64,000 nucleotides of DNA, from the NCBI GenBank assembly GCA_029254375.1, contig JAQWXR010000018.1, forward strand, positions 39,162 through 103,161, given 5' to 3'. How positions within the stretch are numbered: position 1 is the stretch's first letter; every line of letters begins with the position of its first letter. Below, one piece after another: positions 45,333-54,029 of this stretch. This stretch comes from Schleiferiaceae bacterium. GTDB taxonomy: Bacteria > Bacteroidota > Bacteroidia > Flavobacteriales > Schleiferiaceae. The notes beneath the pieces were generated by a model, which ran no database searches, was not told the DNA's origin, and saw only the letters and a program-made list of their open reading frames with translations. The position numbers were made by a program, and so were the translations under genes.

Positions 45333-45851
45333 ATGGAGGGCTATTTCCAACTTGGATTCCTCCGCAAGAAGCACGGATATAAAGGAGAAATCATTCTCCA
45401 TGTCGAATCAGATCATCCAGCACGCTATGCGTCGCTGGATGTTTTGTTTTTAGAGGAATCCGACGCCCCAATACCCTACTATATTTCCTCCATACGCAGT
45501 CATATCAACGCCGAATACATCGTCCGATTGGAAGATGTTGACGATGAATCGCTGGTAGATGCCGTCATCGGTCGTACCGTCTATCTTCCAGAAGATGCGC
45601 TCGGCGTTTTGAATGACGACCAATATTACTACCATGAAATCATCGGATATAGCGCGAGTGATCCGGCTGTTCCGGAGATAATGCTGGTGGAAGAGGTAAT
45701 GGACCGCCCAGGGCAGCCGCTCTTAGTTCTACGACTTCCTTCCAAGGAAAATCATGTACTCATCCCTTTAGTTGAGGAGTTTGTACTCCAGGTAGACAAG
45801 GCAAAAAAACATATACGTATCGAAGCTCCTCCCGAACTTTACAGCCTGTAA
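45333..45851 (+). CDS. rimM: Ribosome maturation factor RimM
   Basis: RimM helps assemble the 30S head and binds S19. The 172-residue protein has a RimM N-domain (YFQLGFLRKKHGYKGEIILH) and the C-terminal PRC-barrel (YYYHEIIGYSASD, LIPLVEEFVLQVDKAKKHIRIEAP). Length is usual. It follows rpsP by eight nucleotides, the standard rpsP-rimM order. The stop codon is one nucleotide from the convergent saccharopine dehydrogenase stop. Confidence 0.95.
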   Translation: MEGYFQLGFLRKKHGYKGEIILHVESDHPARYASLDVLFLEESDAPIPYYISSIRSHINAEYIVRLEDVDDESLVDAVIGRTVYLPEDALGVLNDDQYYYHEIIGYSASDPAVPEIMLVEEVMDRPGQPLLVLRLPSKENHVLIPLVEEFVLQVDKAKKHIRIEAPPELYSL

Positions 45852-45852
45852 A

Positions 45853-47196
45853 TCAGTCGTTTATCTTGGTTTCGCGCTCATCAAATCGAATTCCCCAATC
45901 GGCTAACTCGCGTAAAATCGGAGCATAAACTTCCTTCCGCATAGGCAATAGAACCCCTTTTTCTTTTATCTCACCCAAAGCTACTAGTCTTGTAGCCATA
46001 GCTACAGGCAAGCCCACTGTAAAGGCCATAGCAGTATTTTGGGCTGATTTCCCCTTACAAACCATCGAGGACTCTAATCGGTACGTACCTCCGTCCTTCT
46101 GATAAAAAATGCGATGCCACATCACCAACATATCGGTGTCTTCGGCGCTCATCGTCCATTTTTTCTCCAATATGTGCTGAAGAATCTGTGCTGGACTCCC
46201 TGACGACATACCAACGGGGACATTTTCGAATAATCCGAGCCATTCAAACATTTCCATCATCTCGGAGTCCTGCGGAATCTGTAGATAATGCATTAGTTTG
46301 AGCTCAACACTGTCCGAAGCATGATATGCCAAAAAACTATTGATGAATGTGCGATGCGTCAAGGACTCCACCCCTTCCATTCGATAACCATCATCCGTCG
46401 CACCCAATTGCACGAAGACATCCCAAGCGCGGCAAAAGCCGGGTCTACGGAGTGTACCGCGATACATAGTGGGGATTCCATTCAATCCATATTCACTAAT
46501 GTACTTGAGAGAATCTCGGTTGGCATAGCCTTCAAAGCGACCATAGCCTGGAATGGAAACAAATTCGGTCCGACGGAATAGCTTGTGGTAAGGGATGTAC
46601 TTAAAAAGTCCTTCTTGGATGAATTTTACAGCTCCACCCGCGCCGGCGAGTACTACGTTTCGAGGGTTCCATGTGAATTTGTACTGCCATGGATTACTTG
46701 GACTTTCGGGCGCAAGAATCCCTCCACAGAAACTTTCATACGACGTGATTTCTCCGCCTTTCGCTCGAATTTTTTCGAGGATTTCCATGGTGGACATATG
46801 ATCAATTCCTGGGTCCACGCCGCACTCATTCAATAAAATTAGGCCCTTGGCCTTGGCTTCGGCATTTAATGCCTTCATCTCATCGCTAGCATAAGAGGCG
46901 GTTACCATATGCTTTTCTTGCTTCAAGCATTCTTTGGCAACATCTAGATGCATGAACGCAGGCAGCATGGAAACTACCACATCCGCTTTCGCAATCCATT
47001 CGGAGCGAATAGCCGAATTCGATAAATCCGCTGAAACTGCTTTGACATGATGGTAGGCCGAGCATTTGACCTCCAATGAGGTCGCATCAAGATCAACGAC
47101 ATGGAGGGACCAGCTCGAGGCATCCTCATGGGTGGCTAAGTATTCGATGAGGGCCGGTGTGCTGCGTCCAGCACCAAGAACTACGATAGATTTCAC
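45853..47196 (-). CDS. Saccharopine dehydrogenase family protein
   Basis: The 447-residue protein has the N-terminal Rossmann motif VLGAGRSTPALIEYL and the saccharopine dehydrogenase C-terminal catalytic domain (GVDPGIDHMSTMEILEKI, SFCGGILAPESPSNPWQYKF, PGYGRFEGYANRDSL). The family includes saccharopine dehydrogenases of lysine metabolism and related amino-acid dehydrogenases. The start is a GTG at 47194-47196. The gene is divergent from pckA. Lysine catabolism is the expected role, but the direction (glutamate-forming or lysine-forming) is not settled. Confidence 0.87.
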   Translation of the reverse strand: MKSIVVLGAGRSTPALIEYLATHEDASSWSLHVVDLDATSLEVKCSAYHHVKAVSADLSNSAIRSEWIAKADVVVSMLPAFMHLDVAKECLKQEKHMVTASYASDEMKALNAEAKAKGLILLNECGVDPGIDHMSTMEILEKIRAKGGEITSYESFCGGILAPESPSNPWQYKFTWNPRNVVLAGAGGAVKFIQEGLFKYIPYHKLFRRTEFVSIPGYGRFEGYANRDSLKYISEYGLNGIPTMYRGTLRRPGFCRAWDVFVQLGATDDGYRMEGVESLTHRTFINSFLAYHASDSVELKLMHYLQIPQDSEMMEMFEWLGLFENVPVGMSSGSPAQILQHILEKKWTMSAEDTDMLVMWHRIFYQKDGGTYRLESSMVCKGKSAQNTAMAFTVGLPVAMATRLVALGEIKEKGVLLPMRKEVYAPILRELADWGIRFDERETKIND

Positions 47197-47251
47197 TAAA
47201 AGGATGTTGAAAACTGATTGTTTTTGGGGACTTTCTAGAACGAAGGTAATT

Positions 47252-47259
47252 TACATTTG
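47252..47259 (+). promoter_or_regulatory. -7 promoter box of pckA
   Basis: TACATTTG is an exact match to TAnnTTTG, 23 nt before the pckA ATG at 47283. A TTG at 47224-47226 is a possible, widely spaced -33 element. Confidence 0.5.
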
Positions 47260-47282
47260 CTTTAACCCTTGATAGAATTCAT

Positions 47283-48893
47283 ATGAATACACACTTCTCC
47301 GGAACGGAATCCTCGAAAAAGTGGATTTCCGCCCTAGGCTTGGAACATTCCTCGTTGGTATACCAAGCCACTCCAGAGTTTCTAAGCAATGAAGCCCTAG
47401 CATTGAACCGGGCAAGCCTTACCTCCAAGCAAGTCCTGAGTATAGCCACTGGGACTTTTACAGGACGATCTCCTGAAGATCGCTTCATTGTCAACGATGA
47501 TCTTACAAAAGATCGTGTTTGGTGGGGGAAAATCAACAAAGCATTTGACGAGAAGGCCTACCACGCCTTGAAATCTAAAGTCATCGCCTACTTAGATGGC
47601 AAGAAGCTCTACATACGTGATGCAAAAGCAGGCGCAGAAGACCAGCTTAGCTTAAAAATTCGCGTGATCAATGAGTATCCTGAACACAATCAGTTTGCAT
47701 CGAATATGTTCATTGAACCGAGTCCTTCAGAATTGACGGACTTCCAACCCGAATGGACCATACTTCATGCGCCTGACTTCCTAGCAGACCCTGCCACAGA
47801 CGGAACACGTCAAGGCAATTTCGCCATATTGAGCTTTGCTGATCAAACCATATTGATTGGCGGGACAGGGTACACCGGCGAAATCAAGAAAGGCATTTTT
47901 TCTGCCTTGAACTTTCTCTATCCAGTGCAACATCAGACCTTTCCGATGCATTGCTCCGCCAATCTAGGCAAACAAGGAGACAGCGCATTATTTTTCGGAT
48001 TGAGCGGCACGGGAAAGACCACCTTATCTGCCGATCCCGATCGTCTTCTCATCGGGGATGATGAACATGGATGGATGCCGGACGGCACTATTTTCAATTT
48101 TGAAGGCGGCTGCTATGCCAAAGTCATTGACCTCTCCAAAGAAAAAGAACCAGATATCTGGAACGCAATTCGACCTGGCGCCATTTTGGAAAACATTGTA
48201 ATGGATTCTTTTGGAGTCCCAGATTATTCAGACAAGTCCATCACGGAAAACACCCGCGTTTCATACCCCATTGAGCACATTGCCAATGTTGCGCCCGGAC
48301 TTAAAGGGCCAAGCCCGAAGAATATATTCTTTTTGACTTGCGACGCCTATGGGGTATTGCCCCCACTGGCCAAGTTAGGACCGGAACAAGCGGCGTATCA
48401 CTTTATTTCAGGCTACACAGCCAAAGTGGCAGGAACCGAAGCTGGTGTCACTGAGCCAAAAGCGGTATTTTCCGCATGCTTTGGTGCGCCCTTTATGCCA
48501 CTTCACCCTAGCGAATACGCCTCCATGCTGATGGATAAAATGCGCCATGAAAACCTACATGTTTGGCTCGTAAACACCGGATGGGTTGGCGGTGGCTATG
48601 GCGTAGGGTCCAGAATTAAGTTGAAATATACCCGAACCATGATCACGGCGGCTTTAAAAGGGTTGGAATTGACATTCGAAACGGATAGCACCTTTGGTTT
48701 TCAGAGGGTGAGCTCCTGCCCCGGCCTACCTTCAGAGGTGCTGGACGCACGAAGCCAATGGTCGAATAGGGACGCCTACGATGACGCAGCACAAAATCTT
48801 GCGGAGCGATTCTTTGATAACTTTAAAACCTTTGAGACAGGTTCATCGCGAGCCATTCAAGCAGGTGGTCCACACATGGCATCAAAAGTGTAA
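47283..48893 (+). CDS. pckA: Phosphoenolpyruvate carboxykinase (ATP)
   Basis: PckA converts oxaloacetate to phosphoenolpyruvate with ATP, feeding gluconeogenesis. The 536-residue protein has the family's usual length. The active site is covered by GRSPEDRFIV near the N-terminus, HCSANLGKQGD, the kinase loop GLSGTGKTTLSADPDR with GDDEHGW, and NFEGGCYAKVIDLS. An intrinsic terminator follows the stop. Expression probably responds to carbon source, but I see no specific regulatory site apart from the promoter box. Confidence 0.97.
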   Translation: MNTHFSGTESSKKWISALGLEHSSLVYQATPEFLSNEALALNRASLTSKQVLSIATGTFTGRSPEDRFIVNDDLTKDRVWWGKINKAFDEKAYHALKSKVIAYLDGKKLYIRDAKAGAEDQLSLKIRVINEYPEHNQFASNMFIEPSPSELTDFQPEWTILHAPDFLADPATDGTRQGNFAILSFADQTILIGGTGYTGEIKKGIFSALNFLYPVQHQTFPMHCSANLGKQGDSALFFGLSGTGKTTLSADPDRLLIGDDEHGWMPDGTIFNFEGGCYAKVIDLSKEKEPDIWNAIRPGAILENIVMDSFGVPDYSDKSITENTRVSYPIEHIANVAPGLKGPSPKNIFFLTCDAYGVLPPLAKLGPEQAAYHFISGYTAKVAGTEAGVTEPKAVFSACFGAPFMPLHPSEYASMLMDKMRHENLHVWLVNTGWVGGGYGVGSRIKLKYTRTMITAALKGLELTFETDSTFGFQRVSSCPGLPSEVLDARSQWSNRDAYDDAAQNLAERFFDNFKTFETGSSRAIQAGGPHMASKV

Positions 48894-48914
48894 TCAACCT
48901 CTTTATGCATAGAT

Positions 48915-48947
48915 GAGCCCCGCTATGTTAGCGGGGCTCTTTCTTTT
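48915..48947 (+). terminator. Intrinsic terminator after pckA
   Basis: GAGCCCCGCTA and TAGCGGGGCTC form an 11-bp stem with a TGT loop, followed by TTTCTTTT. The T-run overlaps the stop codon of the convergent phoH gene by two bases. Confidence 0.92.
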
Positions 48948-50298
48948 ACAACATATCGTTAGCCAAATTGGCTAGTTCACTGCGCTCTCCCTTTTCTAAG
49001 GTAACATGTGCATAGAGATCTTGACCTTTTAAACGGTCCACGAGGTAGGACAACCCATTCGATTGTTCATCCAAGTATGGAGTGTCAATTTGATGGACAT
49101 CACCGGTAAAAATGAACTTCGAATTTTCTCCCGCACGAGTGATGATCGTTTTGACTTCGTGCGGCGTCAAGTTTTGTGCTTCATCCACGATGAATATCAC
49201 ATTAGAAAGCGATCTGCCTCGTATGTAGGCTAAAGGCGTGACCAGGATTTTTTCGTTCGCAACCATATCATCAATCTGTTTATAGTTGCGGTCTCGTTCA
49301 CCAAATTGGTTTTTAATGAATTTCAAGTTGTCCCAAAGAGGCTGCATATAGGGGTTGATTTTCTGCTCTGCATCACCAGGCAAGAAGCCAATATCTCGAT
49401 TTGAAAGAGGGACAATTGGACGAGCCAAAAAAATCTGTTTAAAATCACGACGCTGCTCTAATGAACCAGCCAAGGCAAGTAATGTTTTACCCGTTCCTGC
49501 CACCCCAGTCAGCGTGACCAATTTGATGTCAGGGTGCATAATGGCATGAAGGGCAAACGTTTGCTCGCTATTCCGCGGCTTGATGCCATAATAGCTGGAC
49601 TTCTCAACAAGCTCAATTCGATTGGACTTGCCGTGATAATAGCCCAAAGCCGAGGATCGTGCGGATTTAAGAATGTAGAAATGATTGGCCTGAAGCTTGA
49701 GCTTTTGGTTCGCTTTTTCTGTAGGGATTAATTCAACGGTCTTGTTTTCATATAATTCCTGGAGTGCCTTTGGAGGAAAGGCAGTAATCTCTCCACGCCC
49801 CGTAAACCGGGTATCCATCTCTTTGACCCTGCCAGTCAAGTAGTCTTCTGCCGCCACATTCAGCGCTTTGGCCTTTAAGCGCAAATTGATATCCTTGGTG
49901 ACCAAAATAACTGGGCGATTCGGTTCCTCTTGTTGGAGAAATAACGCTGCATTTATAATCCTGTGATCGTTCTTCTCTTTACCATAGACTTCTGTGGCAT
50001 CCACATCTAGCCTTGGAGTGGCCATGATCACGCGAAATTTTCCGCGCTTTCCTCCGTTTAAGTCAATCCACTCGGTCAGAGGCTTATCTGCTGCCTTCCT
50101 ATCCAGCAATCGAATGAATTCACGGGCTTCAAAATTTTTTGTGTCGCTACCCTTTTTGAATTCATCCAACTCCTCCAAAACAGGAATGGGAATAGCCACA
50201 TCATGTTCTTCAAAGTTCATTATCGCATGATGATCATACAAGATCACTGAAGTATCCAAGACGAAAATCTTTCGGGGCGCTTTCTTAGCTTTGGGCAT
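48946..50298 (-). CDS. PhoH family protein with N-terminal PIN domain (PhoH2 type)
   Basis: The 450-residue protein joins a PIN-like nuclease domain (residues ~10-145: FVLDTSVILYDHHAIMNF, VLEELDEFKKGS, ARLLDR-like motifs) to a PhoH ATPase (about 235-450). The ATPase part has LTGVAGTGKTLLALAG (Walker A), GDAEQKINPYMQPLWD, and the Walker B VIFIVDEAQNLTPHE with FTGDVHQID. PhoH2-type proteins act as RNA helicase-ribonucleases in bacteria studied. It is convergent with pckA and divergent from the Crp-type gene. Confidence 0.92.
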   Translation of the reverse strand: MPKAKKAPRKIFVLDTSVILYDHHAIMNFEEHDVAIPIPVLEELDEFKKGSDTKNFEAREFIRLLDRKAADKPLTEWIDLNGGKRGKFRVIMATPRLDVDATEVYGKEKNDHRIINAALFLQQEEPNRPVILVTKDINLRLKAKALNVAAEDYLTGRVKEMDTRFTGRGEITAFPPKALQELYENKTVELIPTEKANQKLKLQANHFYILKSARSSALGYYHGKSNRIELVEKSSYYGIKPRNSEQTFALHAIMHPDIKLVTLTGVAGTGKTLLALAGSLEQRRDFKQIFLARPIVPLSNRDIGFLPGDAEQKINPYMQPLWDNLKFIKNQFGERDRNYKQIDDMVANEKILVTPLAYIRGRSLSNVIFIVDEAQNLTPHEVKTIITRAGENSKFIFTGDVHQIDTPYLDEQSNGLSYLVDRLKGQDLYAHVTLEKGERSELANLANDML

Positions 50299-50429
50299 GG
50301 TGCATTGCTAGATTTAAGGTTAAATTAGTGGAAGAAAGAGGACTCTAGACCTAAGGATACAGGATGTTTTTAACAACGCCTTGAGAATAGTCCTTTGGAG
50401 AAATCCTCATACACCGCTACCAAAAGCAG

Positions 50430-51071
50430 ATGCACCCACCTAGCGCTCAAGACGTTTTTCAACATTTCCGTTTCAAGGATCCGATATTAATCGAATCTAT
50501 TCTCAAACACGGCCTATTCTGCTCCTTCAAAAGCGGAGATTTGATTGCTGGGCCAGGTTCTCCCGTAGACTTTGTTCCTTTAATTATGAAGGGAAATTTG
50601 CGGGTGATGCGGAAGGATGAAGCGCATGATCGAGAGCTTTTCCTATATTTTCTGACGGCCGGATCCACCTGTTCAAGCACGATTAACTGCTGTATGTCCG
50701 GCACAAAAGTCACCGTTGAGGTCATCGCAGAAGAAGAAACGGATATGATTTGTATCCCTAATGAATTTGCCTCCAAATGGATTCATTGCTTTCCTGAATG
50801 GCTCAATTTTGTTCTTCGGAGTTACCAACTTCGCTTCGAAGAAGCCCTTCATGCCCTGGATGAGGTTGCATTTCGCCAACTAGATGAACGGCTTTGGAAT
50901 TTTCTGATAGAAAAATCGAGCTTGAATGAGAGCAATACCGTTGAAATGAGTCATTCCGACCTTGCTCAAGCCCTACATTCCTCTCGTGAAGTCGTTTCTC
51001 GCCTGCTTAAAAAGCTCGAATCGGAAAACCGTCTTAAACTTGGTCGAAATAGAATCCAAATCCTTCGCTAA
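50430..51071 (+). CDS. Crp/Fnr-family transcriptional regulator
   Basis: The 213-residue protein has an N-terminal cyclic-nucleotide-binding-like beta-roll (residues ~20-110) and a C-terminal winged helix-turn-helix (SHSDLAQALHSSREVVSRLL, about 173-195). The nucleotide-binding pocket residues cannot be confirmed, and no Fnr-type iron-sulphur cysteine cluster is evident at the N-terminus, although C31 (LFCSF), C76 and C83 are present. Ligand and target genes are unknown. It is divergent from phoH, 131 bp away, and is followed 19 nt later by a small membrane-protein gene. Confidence 0.88.
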   Translation: MHPPSAQDVFQHFRFKDPILIESILKHGLFCSFKSGDLIAGPGSPVDFVPLIMKGNLRVMRKDEAHDRELFLYFLTAGSTCSSTINCCMSGTKVTVEVIAEEETDMICIPNEFASKWIHCFPEWLNFVLRSYQLRFEEALHALDEVAFRQLDERLWNFLIEKSSLNESNTVEMSHSDLAQALHSSREVVSRLLKKLESENRLKLGRNRIQILR

Positions 51072-51078
51072 GGAACCC

Positions 51079-51086
51079 TATTTTTG
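51079..51086 (+). promoter_or_regulatory. -7 promoter box, leaderless type, after the Crp-like gene
   Basis: TATTTTTG matches TAnnTTTG exactly and lies four nucleotides (CGGC) before the ATG at 51091. It lies only seven nucleotides after the Crp-like stop codon. Confidence 0.55.
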
Positions 51087-51090
51087 CGGC

Positions 51091-51606
51091 ATGATTCGTA
51101 AGTACCTCCGCCTCGCTATTGCTGTGCTCTTTCTTGCTAGCGCCATTTGGCAATTCATCGACCATGAAATCGGGAATGGCATTTTCTTAATTTTCTTGAC
51201 CGGAATTCCTGTGCTCTTTCACTTTCGAAATGAGCGCATACTTCTCGCATTATGGCACGTGCGCAAGCAAGATTTTGTCAAGGCAGAAAAGCAATTGAAC
51301 GCTCTGGCCAAGCCGGAACAAACCTTGATCAAAGGTCAATTGGCCTACTATTATTTCTTGCGCGGCTTAATGACGTCCCAGACGAATTTATCCAAGAGCG
51401 AGTCATGGATGAAAAAAGCACTGAACACAGGACTTCGATTGAAGCAAGATCGAGCGCTAGCTAAAATGCAATTAGCTGCTATGGCCATGACGAAGCGCAA
51501 GAAGAAGGAAGCTCAGATTTTACTGACTGAAGCAAAAAAGCTGGACGACAAGGGACTCCTCGGCGACCAGCTTAAAATGCTTCAAGCGCAAATGCGCCGG
51601 ATTTAA
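51091..51606 (+). CDS. Small membrane protein with helical (TPR-like) C-terminal region
   Basis: The 171-residue protein starts with two hydrophobic segments (YLRLAIAVLFLASAIWQFI; NGIFLIFLTGIPVLFHF). The cytoplasmic part is helical with repeating Ala/Leu/Lys patterns (ALAKPEQTLIKGQLAYYYF, SESWMKKALNTGLRLKQDR), compatible with tetratricopeptide helices. I do not recognise a named family. I chose ATG 51091 because the promoter box lies four nucleotides upstream; the open frame continues upstream within the Crp-like gene. Function unknown. Confidence 0.72.
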   Translation: MIRKYLRLAIAVLFLASAIWQFIDHEIGNGIFLIFLTGIPVLFHFRNERILLALWHVRKQDFVKAEKQLNALAKPEQTLIKGQLAYYYFLRGLMTSQTNLSKSESWMKKALNTGLRLKQDRALAKMQLAAMAMTKRKKKEAQILLTEAKKLDDKGLLGDQLKMLQAQMRRI

Positions 51607-51612
51607 ATCGCC

Positions 51613-51927
51613 TTACTTTTTCGCGGCAGATGGATTCGCACCAGATGTCATGTCCTTGCTGATCGCAGCGCGCTCAAAGCGCAAGCGGCAATTCTCGCAT
51701 TCAAGTAAAATGGTCTTCTCATCGAGTTCTAGGATCTTTCCATGGATCCCACTGGTTGTAACCACTTTCATGCCCTTTTCCAAGGCCGCACGAAACTTAT
51801 TTTCGTCCTTCTGCTTCTTCATCTGAGGGCGGATGAAAAAGAAGTACATGACGGCCACAATGGCAATGAGTGGAAGGAAACTTGCAATGCCGCCTTGGGC
51901 ATCTTCTAATAGGAATAATGAAGACAT
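51613..51927 (-). CDS. yajC: Preprotein translocase subunit YajC
   Basis: YajC is the small accessory protein of the Sec translocon (SecDF-YajC). The 104-residue product has one membrane helix (LPLIAIVAVMYFFFIRPQM) followed by the conserved cytoplasmic segment KKQKDENKFRAALEKGMKVV and GIHGKILELDEKTILLE. It is the third gene of the nusB run on the minus strand. Confidence 0.95.
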   Translation of the reverse strand: MSSLFLLEDAQGGIASFLPLIAIVAVMYFFFIRPQMKKQKDENKFRAALEKGMKVVTTSGIHGKILELDEKTILLECENCRLRFERAAISKDMTSGANPSAAKK

Positions 51928-51935
51928 AGAATGGA

Positions 51936-52376
51936 TTAGTTAGCTTTTGGTTCAACTTGAGCCGTGATGGTCAAGACTTTGGTGTTGGGTACTGTATTGG
52001 CTGACAGGGTAACTGTTTTCGTCTGACTTCCAGGCTTTCCTTGGCTATTAAAGCGAACCGTAATCGTGCCCTGTTCTCCAGGGGCAATGGGCGCATTGGA
52101 GTACTCTGGAACGGTGCAGCCACAGCTACCTTGTGCAGAGGAAATAATCAAGGGCACTTCACCCTCATTCGTGAAGTTGAATTCGGTTGTGCCGACGTCA
52201 CCTTCATTCATTGCGCCAAAATCATGGCTTTCGTTTTCAAATTGAAAAATGGGCAACTCCGAAGTGGTTGCCGCTTCAATGGCCATACGCTCTTCTGATG
52301 ATTTGATTTTGGACGTGGCATCAGAGCATGAAACCATGGCAAAAATACCGATGGCAAGGGCTATATACTGTTTCAT
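51936..52376 (-). CDS. DUF1573 lipoprotein
   Basis: The 146-residue protein has a lipoprotein signal peptide with the lipobox MVSC near residue 17 (IGIFAMVSCSDA). One DUF1573 domain follows (FENESHDFGAMNEGDVGTTEFNFTN, SSAQGSCGCTVPEYSNAPIAPGEQG). DUF1573 proteins have an immunoglobulin-like fold and are common in Bacteroidota; their function is not settled. The GSCGCT motif is a family trait. It lies between nusB and yajC, an order common in this phylum. Confidence 0.9.
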   Translation of the reverse strand: MKQYIALAIGIFAMVSCSDATSKIKSSEERMAIEAATTSELPIFQFENESHDFGAMNEGDVGTTEFNFTNEGEVPLIISSAQGSCGCTVPEYSNAPIAPGEQGTITVRFNSQGKPGSQTKTVTLSANTVPNTKVLTITAQVEPKAN

Positions 52377-52400
52377 AGATTACTATTATTTGATGCGAAA

Positions 52401-53342
52401 TTACGACTCAATTAAGCCGCGTCCTATCTTTTGAATGCGGCCATCCGCTTTGAGATCTGCTGTCATGGCATCCAGAAGTCCATTGATAAATCCTGGACTC
52501 TTTTCCGAGCCATATTGTTTCGCCAATTCAATGGCTTCATTAATACTCACTTTGACCGGGACCTCGGTAAAGTTGACTGCCTCCGTAAGGGTCATCTCCA
52601 TGATACAGCGCTCCACTGGCGCCAATCGTTCATAATCCCATTTATCCGCTTTCGCCCGAATACGATCCATCCATTCCTCATGGGCATTAACGGATTTTAA
52701 AAAAAGCGATGCGCCAAAAGCCCCATCCGATGCGTCCTTAAATAAACGTACTAGCAAGGGTTTGCCTCGCTTGGCATTTTGAAGTGTCTGCACAGCCATC
52801 ATTTGGGCTGCATCTAGATCATCCGCCCAATGCATACTCACGGCTTCATAATGCGCGTGGATGGATTCATTGTTAGCCATTGCTTCACGATAGAAGCGCT
52901 TAAACCAAATGATACAGTCCTGTTCGCTGAGCTGCTCTTCACCATCGAGCCAACCGGATTCAATCTCACTATTCCAAAAGGTAAAAAAAGCGCTGCGAAG
53001 CACATCCACAGTCTCTCCCCAAAACACTCTTTTTTTCTCCCAGGCGCCTACCAGTCCCTCATCGTGGACGAGGGCGTGCATAAAGGGCATGTCCAATAAG
53101 GATTGAATTCGCTCCTTCCGGATGAGAATGGAGAATTGCTTGTTGGTTTCAATCTCTAAACGTTCTTCGAGAAAACGGTGGAACTGCCAAAACATCCGCA
53201 ATTCGTAGAGATACAATTCATAGATGGCTTCGATGCTATCATTCAGCCCCTCTAAGGCACGTTGACGGTCAAGGGACTCTCCTTGATAGTAAGCGAATAA
53301 AGCCTGCATGACTTTAATGCGGATATGTCGACGGGTAAGCAT
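52401..53342 (-). CDS. nusB: Transcription antitermination protein NusB
   Basis: NusB helps assemble antitermination complexes on ribosomal RNA transcripts. At 313 residues it is about twice the length of E. coli NusB. The last ~130 residues match NusB itself (YERLAPVERCIMEMTLTEAV, NEAIELAKQYGSEKSPGFINGLLD). The N-terminal part is a lineage-specific helical extension typical of Bacteroidota, beginning LTRRHIRIKVMQALFAYYQ, the family's first helix. Promoter box TACTTTTG lies 17 nt upstream. Confidence 0.92.
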   Translation of the reverse strand: MLTRRHIRIKVMQALFAYYQGESLDRQRALEGLNDSIEAIYELYLYELRMFWQFHRFLEERLEIETNKQFSILIRKERIQSLLDMPFMHALVHDEGLVGAWEKKRVFWGETVDVLRSAFFTFWNSEIESGWLDGEEQLSEQDCIIWFKRFYREAMANNESIHAHYEAVSMHWADDLDAAQMMAVQTLQNAKRGKPLLVRLFKDASDGAFGASLFLKSVNAHEEWMDRIRAKADKWDYERLAPVERCIMEMTLTEAVNFTEVPVKVSINEAIELAKQYGSEKSPGFINGLLDAMTADLKADGRIQKIGRGLIES

Positions 53343-53359
53343 AGAACGTAGTTGAAGAG

Positions 53360-53367
53360 CAAAAGTA
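53360..53367 (-). promoter_or_regulatory. -7 promoter box of nusB
   Basis: Minus strand TACTTTTG, an exact match, lies 17 nt before the nusB ATG. A TTTG 16 nt further upstream is a possible -33 element. Confidence 0.55.
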
Positions 53368-53402
53368 CGACGGCTTAGTCATTCAAAGCTCCTATTTAAT
53401 AG

Positions 53403-54029
53403 TCACCGCACTGAAGGGATATACCAATCAGGATAATTTCGATATTCCATCATCTCCCCCGTTTGAGGATGATTAAAGCGCAAATAGCAGGCATGCAAGG
53501 CGATACCTTCGCCGGGCCAGGCCTCACCGCCATAAAATTCATCCCCCAAAATGGGTAAATTTCGATGAGAGGCTTGAGCGCGAATTTGGTGATATCTCCC
53601 AGTAAATAGCTCTACCTCCGCTTCGGTCTCGCTCTGGCTCAGGCCACGCATACTCGCACGTTGACCTAAAGGTGCTTCGACCACCACCGAACGGAATTCG
53701 ACTGAACGCTTTTCTAATTGATCTTCCCAAAACCACTCACCGCCAGGCAATACACCTGAAGTTTTAAGGACATAACGCTTGCCAATTTGTCGCTTTTCAA
53801 ATTGCTCCATCAGACGAGAACAGGACGTTTTCTTTCGAGCAACGACTAACAATCCACTCGTAGGCCGATCCAGGCGATGCACCGCCCAGGTTTTACCGCC
53901 CCACTGCTCTTCTCCCCAATCTTGCACATTCGGGTGTCCCAGGCGATCGGGTTCCACCATAAGGCCTGCAGGCTTTACGATGACTGCAATCCAGCCATCT
54001 AAGTAAAGGACTTGGGGTTCTTTTTCCAT
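53403..54029 (-). CDS. RluA-family pseudouridine synthase
   Basis: The 208-residue protein has the RluA-type pseudouridine synthase fold. The catalytic aspartate lies in HRLDRPTSGLLVVARKKT, and the substrate motif GRYHQIRAQASHRNLPI follows. It opens with VLYLDGWIAVIVKPAGLMV. The length is short and there is no S4 domain, which suggests a TruC- or RluE-like substrate class rather than a ribosomal large-subunit multi-site enzyme. The target (rRNA or tRNA) is unknown. Its start lies inside the 3' end of the lycopene cyclase gene (31-nt overlap). Confidence 0.9.
   Translation of the reverse strand: MEKEPQVLYLDGWIAVIVKPAGLMVEPDRLGHPNVQDWGEEQWGGKTWAVHRLDRPTSGLLVVARKKTSCSRLMEQFEKRQIGKRYVLKTSGVLPGGEWFWEDQLEKRSVEFRSVVVEAPLGQRASMRGLSQSETEAEVELFTGRYHQIRAQASHRNLPILGDEFYGGEAWPGEGIALHACYLRFNHPQTGEMMEYRNYPDWYIPSVR

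Noticed and set aside
45084..45401. Ala/Ser/Gly-rich open frame on the minus strand opposite the rpsP tail
   Set aside because: It is the mirror image of the 30-bp repeat in the coding strand, with no start signal or family match.
48930..48947. Bidirectional reading of the pckA terminator for phoH
   Set aside because: On the minus strand the stem is followed by CATCT rather than a T-run, so I call it for pckA only.
50395..50430. Promoter box for the Crp-type gene in the 131-nt phoH-Crp gap (TAGTCCTTTG)
   Set aside because: Two extra bases separate TA from TTTG, which is not a match to TAnnTTTG; no promoter is listed for this gene.
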